Source: Streptococcus parasanguinis
Lineage (GTDB): Bacteria > Bacillota > Bacilli > Lactobacillales > Streptococcaceae
Length of the DNA: 48,041 nucleotides
Direction: 5' to 3'
NCBI GenBank assembly: GCA_018365265.1
Contig: JAGZKI010000010.1
Coordinates: 1 to 48,041 of the forward strand
Shown: positions 1 through 8,600 of the stretch, in pieces
How positions within the stretch are numbered: position 1 is the stretch's first letter
Layout: each line of letters begins with the position of its first letter
Notes under the pieces: generated by a model
What the model was told of the DNA's origin: nothing
The model's database searches: none
What the model saw: only the letters and a program-made list of their open reading frames with translations
Position numbers and translations under genes: made by a program

Positions 1-45
1 ACGCTGATTTCATCAGCTTTTACAGCCCTACTCAACTGTGCGGAG

Positions 46-93
46 GTGGGACGACGAAATCGAATTCTAACGAATTACCGATTTCTGTCCCAC
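46..93. repeat. long intergenic hairpin downstream of the permease
   Basis: An inverted repeat with outer arms GTGGGACGACGAAATCG (46-62) and CGATTTCTGTCCCAC (79-93) and inner arms AATTC/GAATT around a TAAC loop. It lies just past the permease stop but has no U-tract on that strand, so it looks more like a dispersed streptococcal intergenic hairpin than a classic terminator. I recall similar 'GTGGGACAGAAATCG' hairpins in many streptococcal intergenic regions; that is from memory. Confidence 0.6.
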
Positions 94-104
94 TCTCTTG
101 CGGT

Positions 105-1487
105 TTATTTACTATGTTTCCAATTGCTGTAAATCCCAAAAAGAATGATCCAGATGGTTGCTCCAATCGCTCCAATGTATGTTGATTCTTGCAAGAAGAG
201 ACAAACGAATACAAAGAGGAAGAAAACGATGGTCAATGGATTCAACACTTTATAGGCTGGCATGATAAAACCATCTGGCATAAATTCTTTCGATTTACGG
301 TACTTAAGATGGGCAAGCATGGTCAAAATGTAAATAGCAATGTAGACACCAGAAGAAGATGCCGTAATCAAGGCAAAGGCATCTGAGACACCTGGCAACA
401 CATTGATAAAGGCAGAAACAGCAACCACAATCGCAGAAAAAATAATCGCGCGACTTGGAATCCCCATACGAGATAAGCTATTCAGTTTCAAACGATTCAT
501 CACTTTACTGTTTGGTGTTTCCTTTGCAATCTGGTACAAGTGACGCCCTGTTGAATAGAGGGTAGAATTCAAGGAAGATGCAGCAGCTGTCAGTACGACA
601 AAATTAATCAATCCTGCTGCCCACTTGATTCCTACCATCTGAAAGACCGTTACAAACGGTGACTTATTGACAGGAAGCTGTTGCCAAGGGAAAATAGCCA
701 TAATCGCTAACAAAGCCCCTACATAAAAAATTACAATTCGGATTGGAATTTCTTTAATAGCTTTTGGCAATACTTGGCGAGGATTAGCTGTTTCAGAAGT
801 GGTAATCCCAACAAACTCAATCGCTTGATAAGCAAAGAAGACCATTTGGAAGGCCATGACGAACTTGACCCAACCATTTGGAAACATTTGAAAACCACTA
901 GTAATATTAGTTAAACTAGCGTGTCCAGCTGGTGTTTCAAAGTTCGTCGTCACCATAAAGATCCCTGTTGCGATCAGGGCTAAAATCGTGACAATCTTGA
1001 TCATTCCAAACCAGAATTCAACCTCTCCAAAAACCTTCACAGCGATCAAGTTTACACAACTTAAAAGCGCTAAAAAGATAATTTGAATCTGCCAGGCTGG
1101 CCAATTTGGAAACCAAAGCTGGACATAGTTGGAAACAGCCGTGATCTCTGCCATTCCCAAAAATACCAAGGAGACCCAATAGGACCATCCTGAAAAATAA
1201 CCCCAACCTTTTCCTAGATACTTGGTGATAAAGTTGATAAAGGTGTGTTGATCAGGGTCCATATAAAGCATCTCTCCGATCGCCCGCATCATCAAGTACA
1301 TGAAGGCGCCAGTCAGCATATAGACTAAAATAATAGAGGGACCTGTCAAAGAAAGGGAACGACCGGCTCCAAGAAAGAGTCCTGTCCCGATGGTTCCTGC
1401 AATAGCGATCAGCTGAACATGCCGATTTTGCAGACCACGAACCATCCCATTTTCGTTTTCTTCACCAGGATGATGTTTTTTTGACAT
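105..1487 (-). CDS. amino acid permease, APC superfamily
   Basis: A 460-residue integral membrane transporter that should import amino acids by proton symport. The N-terminus has a short hydrophilic tail followed by the APC signature region around residues 25-45 (AIAGTIGTGLFLGAG), then about twelve hydrophobic segments. Length and the early glycine-rich motif fit the amino acid transporter (AAT/YAT) branch that includes CycA and other broad permeases; the substrate cannot be read from sequence. The ATG at 1485-1487 is preceded by GGAG about eight bases upstream. It is monocistronic here, with its own promoter at 1553-1581 and a CodY-like box in the leader, which fits control by amino-acid supply. 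No truncation is seen. Confidence 0.88.
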   Translation of the reverse strand: MSKKHHPGEENENGMVRGLQNRHVQLIAIAGTIGTGLFLGAGRSLSLTGPSIILVYMLTGAFMYLMMRAIGEMLYMDPDQHTFINFITKYLGKGWGYFSGWSYWVSLVFLGMAEITAVSNYVQLWFPNWPAWQIQIIFLALLSCVNLIAVKVFGEVEFWFGMIKIVTILALIATGIFMVTTNFETPAGHASLTNITSGFQMFPNGWVKFVMAFQMVFFAYQAIEFVGITTSETANPRQVLPKAIKEIPIRIVIFYVGALLAIMAIFPWQQLPVNKSPFVTVFQMVGIKWAAGLINFVVLTAAASSLNSTLYSTGRHLYQIAKETPNSKVMNRLKLNSLSRMGIPSRAIIFSAIVVAVSAFINVLPGVSDAFALITASSSGVYIAIYILTMLAHLKYRKSKEFMPDGFIMPAYKVLNPLTIVFFLFVFVCLFLQESTYIGAIGATIWIILFGIYSNWKHSK

Positions 1488-1513
1488 ATGATTACTCCAA
1501 TTCTTTTTCTGTA

Positions 1514-1528
1514 CATTTTCAGAAAAGT
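1514..1528 (-). promoter_or_regulatory. CodY-like box in permease leader
   Basis: CATTTTCAGAAAAGT matches the CodY consensus AATTTTCWGAAAATT at 13 of 15 positions. It lies between the predicted transcription start and the permease start codon, a position suited to repression when branched-chain amino acids are plentiful. Binding is inferred. Confidence 0.55.
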
Positions 1529-1552
1529 ATACTTCAAATTTTCACACAATCT

Positions 1553-1581
1553 ACTATACCATGTTTTTAAAAATTGGTCAA
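1553..1581 (-). promoter_or_regulatory. promoter of amino acid permease
   Basis: Reading leftward: -35 TTGACC (1576-1581), 17-bp spacer, -10 TATAGT (1553-1558) with a TG extension. A good sigma-A match pointing at the permease. Confidence 0.75.
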
Positions 1582-1614
1582 TCTGGTCCAGAATATTCTG
1601 AATTTTAAAGATAC

Positions 1615-1648
1615 AAAAGAGTGCTGGAGTCTATTCCAGCACTCTTTT
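1615..1648. terminator. bidirectional terminator after DUF896 gene
   Basis: A perfect 14-bp stem (arms 1615-1628 and 1635-1648, AAAAGAGTGCTGGA and its complement) with a 6-base loop and A/T runs at both ends. It sits directly after the DUF896 stop and ends the glyQ operon. Confidence 0.85.
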
Positions 1649-1650
1649 GA

Positions 1651-1908
1651 TTATGAATTAGGATCATCGAGACTACGGCCATGCAAACCTTTTTCCCGTT
1701 GCACTTGCCGTAGTTTCTCAGGTGTTACATCGTTACCTTCTTCATCCACAATTTTGATACCTTCAATGTGGTGACGAACGGAGCGACGATAACCTTCAAT
1801 GTATTCTTCACGAAGTTTTGCTTGTTCCACTGTTTCTTCTGGAGTCAAACCTTCTGTTTTTTTCTTTTTAGCAAGCTCATTGATACGAGCGATTTTTTCA
1901 GGTGTCAT
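1651..1908 (-). CDS. DUF896 (YnzC/UPF0291) family small protein
   Basis: An 85-residue basic, helical cytoplasmic protein. The N-terminal half (MTPEKIARINELAKKKKTEG, then a TPEE...REEYIEGYR stretch) is the hallmark of the DUF896/YnzC family, and the C-terminus carries the usual LHGRSLDDP-like tail. B. subtilis YnzC belongs to this family and sits in an SOS-regulated operon, but its biochemical role is unknown, and I see no LexA-type site here. It follows glyS by 32 bases and has no obvious promoter of its own, so it is probably the last gene of the glyQ-glyS transcript, ending at the hairpin at 1615-1648. Confidence 0.88.
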   Translation of the reverse strand: MTPEKIARINELAKKKKTEGLTPEETVEQAKLREEYIEGYRRSVRHHIEGIKIVDEEGNDVTPEKLRQVQREKGLHGRSLDDPNS

Positions 1909-1940
1909 AATAAGACCTACTTTCTACCTGTTATCAGTAA

Positions 1941-3977
1941 TTATTTTGTGTTCAATTGGTTGAAGGCTGCAACAGCGTTGGCTTTCGCTACAAGGCCTGC
2001 AAGAAGGGCCAAACGGTTGTTTTTAACAGCCTCATCTTCTGCCATAACCATGGTATTGTCAAAGAAAGCATCAATGACTGGGCTAAGAGCAAAGAGTTGA
2101 GCCAATTTGTCGCTAGCTGAACCGGTCAATTCAAGTTCTTCAATTGCTTTAGCAAGAGCTTTTTCTTGATCATTTTCAAAGAGACTAGCATCTACTGCTA
2201 CTGAAGCATTTGCTTTTTCTGCCAAGTTGAAAGCACGTGAGAGGGATTCAACAGCTGCCTTATAACCATCGGTCTTCGCAGCTTCTGAAAGAGCTTCAGC
2301 TGCTTCCAGCATATCAGCCACGACAAAGTTTGAACCAGTAAGAACAGCGTCTTTGATATCTTTTGGTGTGCGTCCCATCATCTTGTCCACACGCGCCTTG
2401 ATGAAGTTGAGCACTTCTGCTTGATTGTCATAGGAAAGGCTATCAAATGAAAGTCCGTAAAGGCTATCAATCAACTCATCCATCGGAATATGCCAGCCAA
2501 AGGCATCCAAGATTCGAACAATCCCTTGTGTTGCACGACGAAGCGCATAAGGGTCATTGGAACCTGATGGAATCAAGCCAACTGAGAAGAAGGAAAGGAG
2601 GGTATCCAATTTATCTGCAAGGGCAAGAATGGCACCAACCTTAGTCTCTGGAAGGGCTCCGTCTGCTGCATCAGGAAGGTAGTGCTCACGGATAGCTGTC
2701 GCAACCGCAGCATCTTCACCAGCAAGGAGGGCGTATTTTTCACCCATGATTCCTTGCAATTCATCGAACTCTCCGACCATACCCGTCAAGAGGTCAAATT
2801 TGTAGATTTCAGCTGCACGAGCGACGGCTGCCGTTTCTTCAGCAGTCAAACCAGCTTGCTCAGCTAGTGACGCTGCAATAACACCAGCACGCGCCATGTG
2901 TTCTGAAAGAGTACCAATTTTTTCATGGAAGGTCACGTTCGCCAATTTAGCAACGAGATCTTCAATCTTAAGTTTTTGGTCTTCACGCCAGAAGAATTCA
3001 CCATCTTCAAGACGTGCCACCAATACTTTTTCATTTCCTCGGATAACATTTTCCAAGTGCTCAGCGTTCCCATTACGGACGGAGATGAAGTTTGGTTTCA
3101 GCTTACCATCAAGGTCACGTACAACAAAGTAACGTTGGTGCGTTTCCATTGAGGTCACCAAGACTTCTTCTGGAACGTCCAAATATTTAGTATCAAAACT
3201 TCCCATAAAGGCAGTTGGGTATTCGACCAAGTTCAAGACTTCGTTCAAAAGTCCTTCTTCGATTTGAACTTGAACACCTTGTTCTGCTTCGATGGCCTTG
3301 ATTTGCTCACGGATCATGTTTTCACGTTCTTTGCTATCCGCAATGACGTAAACGGTACGAAGGTCTTCTTCGTACGAATCCGCATTGGTAATTTCCACTT
3401 CATGTCCAAGGAAACGGTGTCCGCGACTCACACGACCTGAATGGATATCCAAGAAGTCGAGGTCAAGCGCTTCGTCGCCCAAAAGAACGATCAAGGTGTG
3501 AACTGGGCGAATGTATTCAAATGTGTTGTTAGCCCAGTGCATGCTAACAGGGAAGGTCAATGAAGCAAGCACTTCTGGAACGCCAGCCAAGACTTCTTTG
3601 GCAGGTTTTCCAGCTTCGTGTTTCGTGACATAAACGTACTCTTCACCCTTGACTTCACGAAATTCGATATCATCAACGGTCAAGCCTTTTCCACGAACGA
3701 ATCCTTGAGCCGCTTTTGAGAAGTTTCCGTCTGCATCCAAGGCGATTTTCTTAGAAGGTCCTTTAAAATCTTCGGTCAAATCCGATTGTTGATCCGCCAA
3801 ACCAATCACACGTACAGCCAAACGGCGTGGCGTTGAGAAGGTTTGAATGCTTTCGTATGAAAGACGGTTGTCATCCAAGAAGGCTGCCATTTTCTCACCG
3901 AGTTGTTTTTCACTTGGTGTGACAACGTAGGCTGGCAACTCTTCAAGTCCAAGTTCTACTAATAAGTTTTTTGTCAT
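1941..3977 (-). CDS. glyS: glycyl-tRNA synthetase beta subunit
   Basis: Beta subunit of the heterotetrameric (alpha2-beta2) bacterial glycyl-tRNA synthetase, 678 residues, needed with GlyQ to charge tRNA-Gly. It begins with the family's typical MTKNLLVELGLEELPAYV, which includes the ELGLEELP motif seen across GlyS proteins. The C-terminal third carries the anticodon-binding helical domain. The frame is open further upstream to 4034, but I place the start at the ATG at 3975-3977 because the family alignment begins there and a CGGAGAA ribosome site precedes it. The gene follows glyQ after a 208-bp spacer that contains two hairpins (see 4031-4140). It is downstream of the glycine T-box. Confidence 0.96.
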   Translation of the reverse strand: MTKNLLVELGLEELPAYVVTPSEKQLGEKMAAFLDDNRLSYESIQTFSTPRRLAVRVIGLADQQSDLTEDFKGPSKKIALDADGNFSKAAQGFVRGKGLTVDDIEFREVKGEEYVYVTKHEAGKPAKEVLAGVPEVLASLTFPVSMHWANNTFEYIRPVHTLIVLLGDEALDLDFLDIHSGRVSRGHRFLGHEVEITNADSYEEDLRTVYVIADSKERENMIREQIKAIEAEQGVQVQIEEGLLNEVLNLVEYPTAFMGSFDTKYLDVPEEVLVTSMETHQRYFVVRDLDGKLKPNFISVRNGNAEHLENVIRGNEKVLVARLEDGEFFWREDQKLKIEDLVAKLANVTFHEKIGTLSEHMARAGVIAASLAEQAGLTAEETAAVARAAEIYKFDLLTGMVGEFDELQGIMGEKYALLAGEDAAVATAIREHYLPDAADGALPETKVGAILALADKLDTLLSFFSVGLIPSGSNDPYALRRATQGIVRILDAFGWHIPMDELIDSLYGLSFDSLSYDNQAEVLNFIKARVDKMMGRTPKDIKDAVLTGSNFVVADMLEAAEALSEAAKTDGYKAAVESLSRAFNLAEKANASVAVDASLFENDQEKALAKAIEELELTGSASDKLAQLFALSPVIDAFFDNTMVMAEDEAVKNNRLALLAGLVAKANAVAAFNQLNTK

Positions 3978-4030
3978 GTTTTTTCTCCGAAAAATATCTT
4001 TTTTTCCAGTTTGCCTTATGTGATTGGCAC

Positions 4031-4140
4031 GCAAGCAACCGACTGCGTCGTTTCATTGCTAAAATCGGAGCCTAAGGTCTCCAATTTTGCCTGGTATCGT
4101 TAGTTTCTCTAACGATACCTCTATCACTGTGGCAACTGGT
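4031..4140. repeat. paired-hairpin intergenic element, copy 1 (glyQ-glyS spacer)
   Basis: Two consecutive stem-loops fill most of the glyQ-glyS spacer. Hairpin 1 (4061-4088) has arms AAAATCGGAGCC / GGTCTCCAATTTT around a TAA loop. Hairpin 2 (4093-4119) is perfect: GGTATCGTTAG, loop TTTCT, CTAACGATACC. They are followed by TCACTGTGG (about 4124-4132). The same layout, sharing GAGCCTAAGGTCTC and a TCACNGNGG box, recurs at 26571-26690. No coding potential is seen. Confidence 0.6.
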
Positions 4141-4185
4141 TCTGTAGGATCCCTCTATAACCCAATCCTATTTAATATACTCTCT

Positions 4186-5103
4186 TTATTCTTCCTCTTC
4201 TGCTAGGAGTTTGGCGCGTGTGGCTTCGTCAAGAAGTGGGTAACCGAGTTTCTTACGTTCTGCAACGAAGGTCTTAGCTACGACACGGGCCAAGTTACGG
4301 ATGCGGGCAATATAGCCGGCACGTTCTGTAACGGATACAGCACCACGAGCGTCAAGCAAGTTGAAGGTATGCGAACATTTCAAAACGTAGTCATAGGCTG
4401 GGTGAACAAGGCCCAATTCCAAAGCACGTCCTGCTTCTTTTTCAAATTTTTCGAAGTTTTCAAGAAGCATATCTTGGTCAGAAACTTCAAAGCTGTATTT
4501 TGAGTGTTCATATTCTGGTTGAAGGAAGATTTCTCCGTACTTAACGCCGGGAGCCCACTCAATATCATAAACAGAATCGACTTCTTGGATGTAAGAAGCC
4601 AAACGTTCCAAACCGTAAGTGACCTCAGAAGTTACCGGACCAGTTGCCAAACCACCAACTTGTTGGAAGTAGGTGAACTGAGTGATTTCCATACCGTCCA
4701 ACCAAACTTCCCAACCAAGACCAGCTGAACCAGTTGATGGGTTTTCCCAGTTATCTTCAACGAAACGGATATCGTGTTCCAAAGGATTGATCCCCAATTT
4801 TTCCAATGACTCAAGGTAGAGTTCTTGAATATTTGATGGTGATGGTTTCATCACCACTTGGAATTGGTGGTGTTGGTAAAGACGGTTTGGGTTTTCCCCG
4901 TAACGTCCATCTGCTGGACGACGTGATGGCTCTACATAAGCCGCATTCCATGGTTCAGGACCAATGGCACGAAGGAAGGTGTAAGGACTCATGGTTCCCG
5001 CACCTTTTTCATTATCATAAGCCTGCATGAGCATACAACCCTGGTCATTCCAGTATTGTTGCAAAGTCAAAATAATTTCTTGGAAGGTTAGTTTTTTTGA
5101 CAT
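4186..5103 (-). CDS. glyQ: glycyl-tRNA synthetase alpha subunit
   Basis: Catalytic alpha subunit of the tetrameric glycyl-tRNA synthetase, 305 residues, a class II enzyme that activates glycine with ATP. The sequence is characteristic throughout: LTFQEIILTLQQYWNDQGC at the start, the YVEPSRRPADGRYGENPNRL segment around residues 56-75, and QFQVVMKPSP near residue 81. The ATG at 5101-5103 has AAGGAG eight bases upstream. Expression is controlled by the T-box at 5312-5515. Unusually, the ribosome site and first seven codons are duplicated about 170 bp upstream (5257-5290). GlyS is the next gene. Confidence 0.97.
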   Translation of the reverse strand: MSKKLTFQEIILTLQQYWNDQGCMLMQAYDNEKGAGTMSPYTFLRAIGPEPWNAAYVEPSRRPADGRYGENPNRLYQHHQFQVVMKPSPSNIQELYLESLEKLGINPLEHDIRFVEDNWENPSTGSAGLGWEVWLDGMEITQFTYFQQVGGLATGPVTSEVTYGLERLASYIQEVDSVYDIEWAPGVKYGEIFLQPEYEHSKYSFEVSDQDMLLENFEKFEKEAGRALELGLVHPAYDYVLKCSHTFNLLDARGAVSVTERAGYIARIRNLARVVAKTFVAERKKLGYPLLDEATRAKLLAEEEE

Positions 5104-5182
5104 CTTCTTCTCCTTTTTATAAATTCTTGCGACATGAGTCTGCCTCGTCGATTTTACGAAGCAAGACGAGTTAGTACTGCGT

Positions 5183-5275
5183 CTAGCTCAGGCACCAGGG
5201 TGCCTGAGCTTGGGGCAGTCCGACTGTAAGGAGGTATCTGCCACTAACGCAGTGAAAGGTTAGTTTTTTTGACAT
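5183..5275 (-). CDS. 30-codon upstream ORF starting with the GlyQ N-terminus
   Basis: An open frame of 30 codons starting at ATG 5273-5275 and stopping at TAG 5183-5185. It has a good ribosome site (AAGGAG, spacing 6-7). Its first seven residues, MSKKLTF, are identical to those of GlyQ; afterwards it runs into unrelated sequence containing a perfect hairpin (CTCAGGCACC / GGGTGCCTGAG). It lies between the T-box terminator and glyQ. It looks like a scar from a duplication or an insertion into the glyQ start. Whether the peptide matters, or only its translation does, is unknown. Confidence 0.45.
   Translation of the reverse strand: MSKKLTFHCVSGRYLLTVGLPQAQAPWCLS
5187..5210. repeat. perfect GC-rich hairpin in glyQ leader
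   Basis: GCTCAGGCACC, a single A, then GGGTGCCTGAGC: arms of about 11 bp, followed on the leftward strand by no U-tract. It sits inside the segment separating the two glyQ start copies and overlaps the end of the upstream ORF. Confidence 0.6.
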
Positions 5276-5311
5276 TGAATACTCCTTATTCATAAAGTTT
5301 CTTGTGACTTA

Positions 5312-5515
5312 GGATACAAAAAGAACCGTGTCTCTGCTCCTAAGTCCTTTGACCTAGGGGCGTCAGAAACGCGGTTCCACCCTAATTTATTACTTCATTT
5401 TATTTTACTTTACTCAGCTTTTTACTGAGAGAAAGCGCCACTTGCTTACTTTGCTCTACTTGGCTCTCACTATCCCAAGCTCGCTAGAAAAACGCCGTAA
5501 GCCCTTCTTTCTTGA
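5312..5515 (-). promoter_or_regulatory. T-box leader (glycine) controlling glyQ-glyS
   Basis: Read leftward, the T-box sequence AGGGTGGAACCGCG lies at about 5371-5384. Its antiterminator competes with a terminator whose arms are GAACCGCGTTTCTG and CAGAGACACGGTTC, followed by TTTTT (about 5316-5378). Upstream is a long Stem I region; GGC at 5437-5439 is a plausible glycine specifier codon. Uncharged tRNA-Gly should pair with the leader and allow read-through into glyQ. The T-box and terminator are seen directly; the specifier assignment is inferred. Confidence 0.92.
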
Positions 5516-5520
5516 CTAGT

Positions 5521-5549
5521 ATTATAGCAGATTTTTAGTGACTTGTAAA
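5521..5549 (-). promoter_or_regulatory. promoter of the glyQ T-box transcript
   Basis: -35 TTTACA (5544-5549), 17-bp spacer, -10 TATAAT (5521-5526), reading leftward into the T-box leader. Confidence 0.8.
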
Positions 5550-5551
5550 TT

Positions 5552-5587
5552 AAAATCCGCATGAAACAATCGTTTCATACGGATTTT
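5552..5587. terminator. terminator of the protease gene
   Basis: A 16-bp near-perfect stem (arms 5552-5567 and 5572-5587, AAAATCCGCATGAAAC and complement) with a 4-base loop, 25 bases past the protease stop. It directly abuts the glyQ promoter. Confidence 0.8.
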
Positions 5588-5612
5588 AGGCTAACAAACA
5601 ATGTTGTTTTTC

Positions 5613-8600
5613 TTATGGACGTCTTGCAGCTTTTGGTTTTTTACCATGAAGTTTTTTCTTGGCATTCTTCAAGGCTGTCAAAGCATCTTTCACATCTTGT
5701 TGGCTTGCTCCTGGATTTGAAAGGATAGTTTGTGCATCCTTGAAGGCTGCTAGGTAAGCTTCTTTTTCTTCATTTCCAGCATAGATAAATTTAGCATTCT
5801 TTTCTTGGAACTTCAATTCTTCCTTGATGTATTTTTTAAGGCTTGAAAAATCAGTTGCTTTCCCGTTTAATTTTCCTTCCGCACGGCTAAGCTCAGCAAG
5901 TGCTTGATTGATTTGTTCTTGTTTCACAGTTGGATCAACTGCAAGCAAGGCCACTGTTTGGAAAGCGCGATCGTAGTCTCGACGTACTTTTTCTTTGGCA
6001 TTAGCATAACGACCCGTTTTAGTCGTAGCATCATAAGCTTGCATGGCTTCTTTCAAAGCCGCAACATTTGAATCTTTCCCATCCAAAGATTGGCTAGCAG
6101 CTTCAAGACTAGCTAGAGCTTGGTTGACTTGCTCTTGACTGACCTTATTGGTCAAGGCTGCTTGGGCAGCTTGCAAGGCTTGATCATAAGCTTCTTTCTT
6201 AGCCGCACTCGCATTAAAGTATTGAGCTGTCTTTGTAACATCTGCTTGGTTGTTCAAAGCAGCCAAGAGATCCACTTTTGAGATCACTCCAATACGATAA
6301 TTGTTGTTGCGCCCTGCGACAACTGAGATCACTGGTGCTTCCTCAGCTAGTTCATAACCTGTAGGAAGGGTTGCGACCAAGGTATATTGACCAGTTGCGA
6401 CAGATTTCCCAAAGCCGTTTTTACCATATTTTTCAGCTGGCAATACAAAGTTTTCACCTTCAGCACCTTTTAATACGATCGTAGCCGCTTTTGAAACTGG
6501 TTGATCAAAGCTAATGCTAACTGGTGCGTATTCCAAAGTATTAGCAAGAAAAGCGATCGTTTGGAAACTATTATCTTCTGTTAAATCAAATTCTTGCGTC
6601 AAGCTGCTGACAAATTTCACTTCTGTACGATCATACGTAAAGATTTCTGCAGTGTAATGACCGAAGTTTAAGAAGTTAATATCTTTTGTCTTGTCAACTG
6701 ATACATATTGACCATTGCTATCTTTGATTCGGTAAACATACATAGTATCCAAAGCTTTGTTCGTTTTAGCGTCACGAACTGCGATTTGAACCCGACCACT
6801 ATTTTGATCCCGAACTAAATCAGCTAGTGAAACATAATCTACGTTCCCCGCAAAGTCTTCTACATAGTAGTAGATATTCTTCTTATCGATGTTTTCAGGA
6901 AGATCGAAGCTACCATCTGTATTGGCCTTGATCACATGGTAATTTTCAAGCGCACGAGTACCATTCTTATCTTCACTGGTTTGGACCATCGTTCCTTGTT
7001 CATCAAATGGTGTGACATAAACTAGTTTTTCTGTCAAAATACCGCCTTCACCAACATCTTTGGCTTTACGTGCAACAAACTGTTGTGCTCCGTCTTTAAA
7101 GCGAATATAGCCAGATGTAATCACTGGTTTTTGAGTATCAACCCGAACCTTGAAGGTCGTTGATTGCTCCTCAGCTCCAGGAACCATTGGGGTATAACGG
7201 ATGACATAATCATATAGGCCATCTGCTACTGCATTCCCATTCGCATCAATACCATTCCAAGCAGTATTATCTAGTGTGTAGCTGCGTGGGTTCTTTTGGT
7301 CTCCGTTGAAGAAGTTCTTACGATGGTCAGATGGAGTTCCTTCCCACAATGGATTTTTATGTTCCGTATCACTTGCTGCATAAACTGTTGCACGAAGGTT
7401 TTCAATGTTTCTAAGGGCAACTGTCTTGTATTCAACGAGGTCTTTATTCCCATCTTCATTTGGCGAAATAGCGATGCGAACATTTCCATTTTCATCTAAT
7501 TGAAGAGAATGTGTACCTTCCGCATTTTCTTCAATACCAAGAACTGTCATCCGACGACCATCTCGTTTTCCTTGTGTGAGGAGAAGGTCATTTTGCAGGG
7601 TAACAAGCGCAGAAACGTTGGCACTAGAGGAGATATTCAAATCTTTTGGAACATGATAGTAGAAGCCATCTTTTCCTTCGCGAACCAAATCATAGATTGG
7701 TTTTTCAACAGCTGGAAGGTTTTGGAATTCTCCCTTGAATCCCATAAACGGCAAGCTGACCACATCCCCATCATCTGCCGGATCTACAAAGCGAACAAAT
7801 CCTTCAAGGAAATAGCCGTTCGGCATTTCTTTGCTCAACTCTTCTGTGAATTTACTTGTATCGACTTTCACCGTAACCGTTTCAGAGCTATGAGCTTTCA
7901 CCGTTACTTCAGGCCAAGCAGTTTCAGTCAATTTACGTGGACGGAGGGTAAATTTACCATCTTTTACTTCATCTGTGTCAGTATTCACCAACATTTTCAA
8001 GGTACGATCGGTATCTGAAATATTGTGAACCGTCACATCAAAGGTAAAGCTATCTCCAACATTACCAAGAGTGACACTTGGATAGTTGTTTTCACCAGTC
8101 ACATACAAGTCTGTTGAAACCGCTGCTGCTGTATCGACAACCCCTGCACCTTGTTGACGTGGAGACGTATAAACACCGGTTTCTTTATTAACATGTGGTT
8201 TAGCCGTAGACATAATCAAGGCTTTCACAGTTGCAGAAACTTGTTCTGGAGTCAATTCTGGATGGTTCTTCACAAGGTATTCTTTCACCAAAGCTGCCAC
8301 ACCTGCTACGTGAGGTGAGGCCATACTAGTACCACTCATATCCCCGTAGGTATTGTCATTCAAAGAAGAGAAAATATTCCCACCAGGTGCTGTAACATCT
8401 GGTTTCAACTGACCATCTGTTGTTACTCCCCAGCTTGAGAAATCAGACAATTGGTCTGCTTCTGGAGATGGACGGTTAGCCATGGTATTGTTAAAGACAA
8501 CTTTGTAAGATCCAGCTTTAAGAGCTTCCCCATAGTGTTTTGAAATAAAGACAGATGGAATTTTCTTAGCATCACCATCAATTGCCATTCCAAGATTCGA

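Noticed and set aside
5590..5640. hidden LPXTG reachable by frameshift at the protease end
   Set aside because: Translating the other frames near the stop shows no LPXTG, membrane helix or long continuation before the terminator.
7500..8018. 172-codon rightward frame inside the protease gene
   Set aside because: Antisense to well-conserved Fn3-like domains; no family resemblance and no initiation signals.
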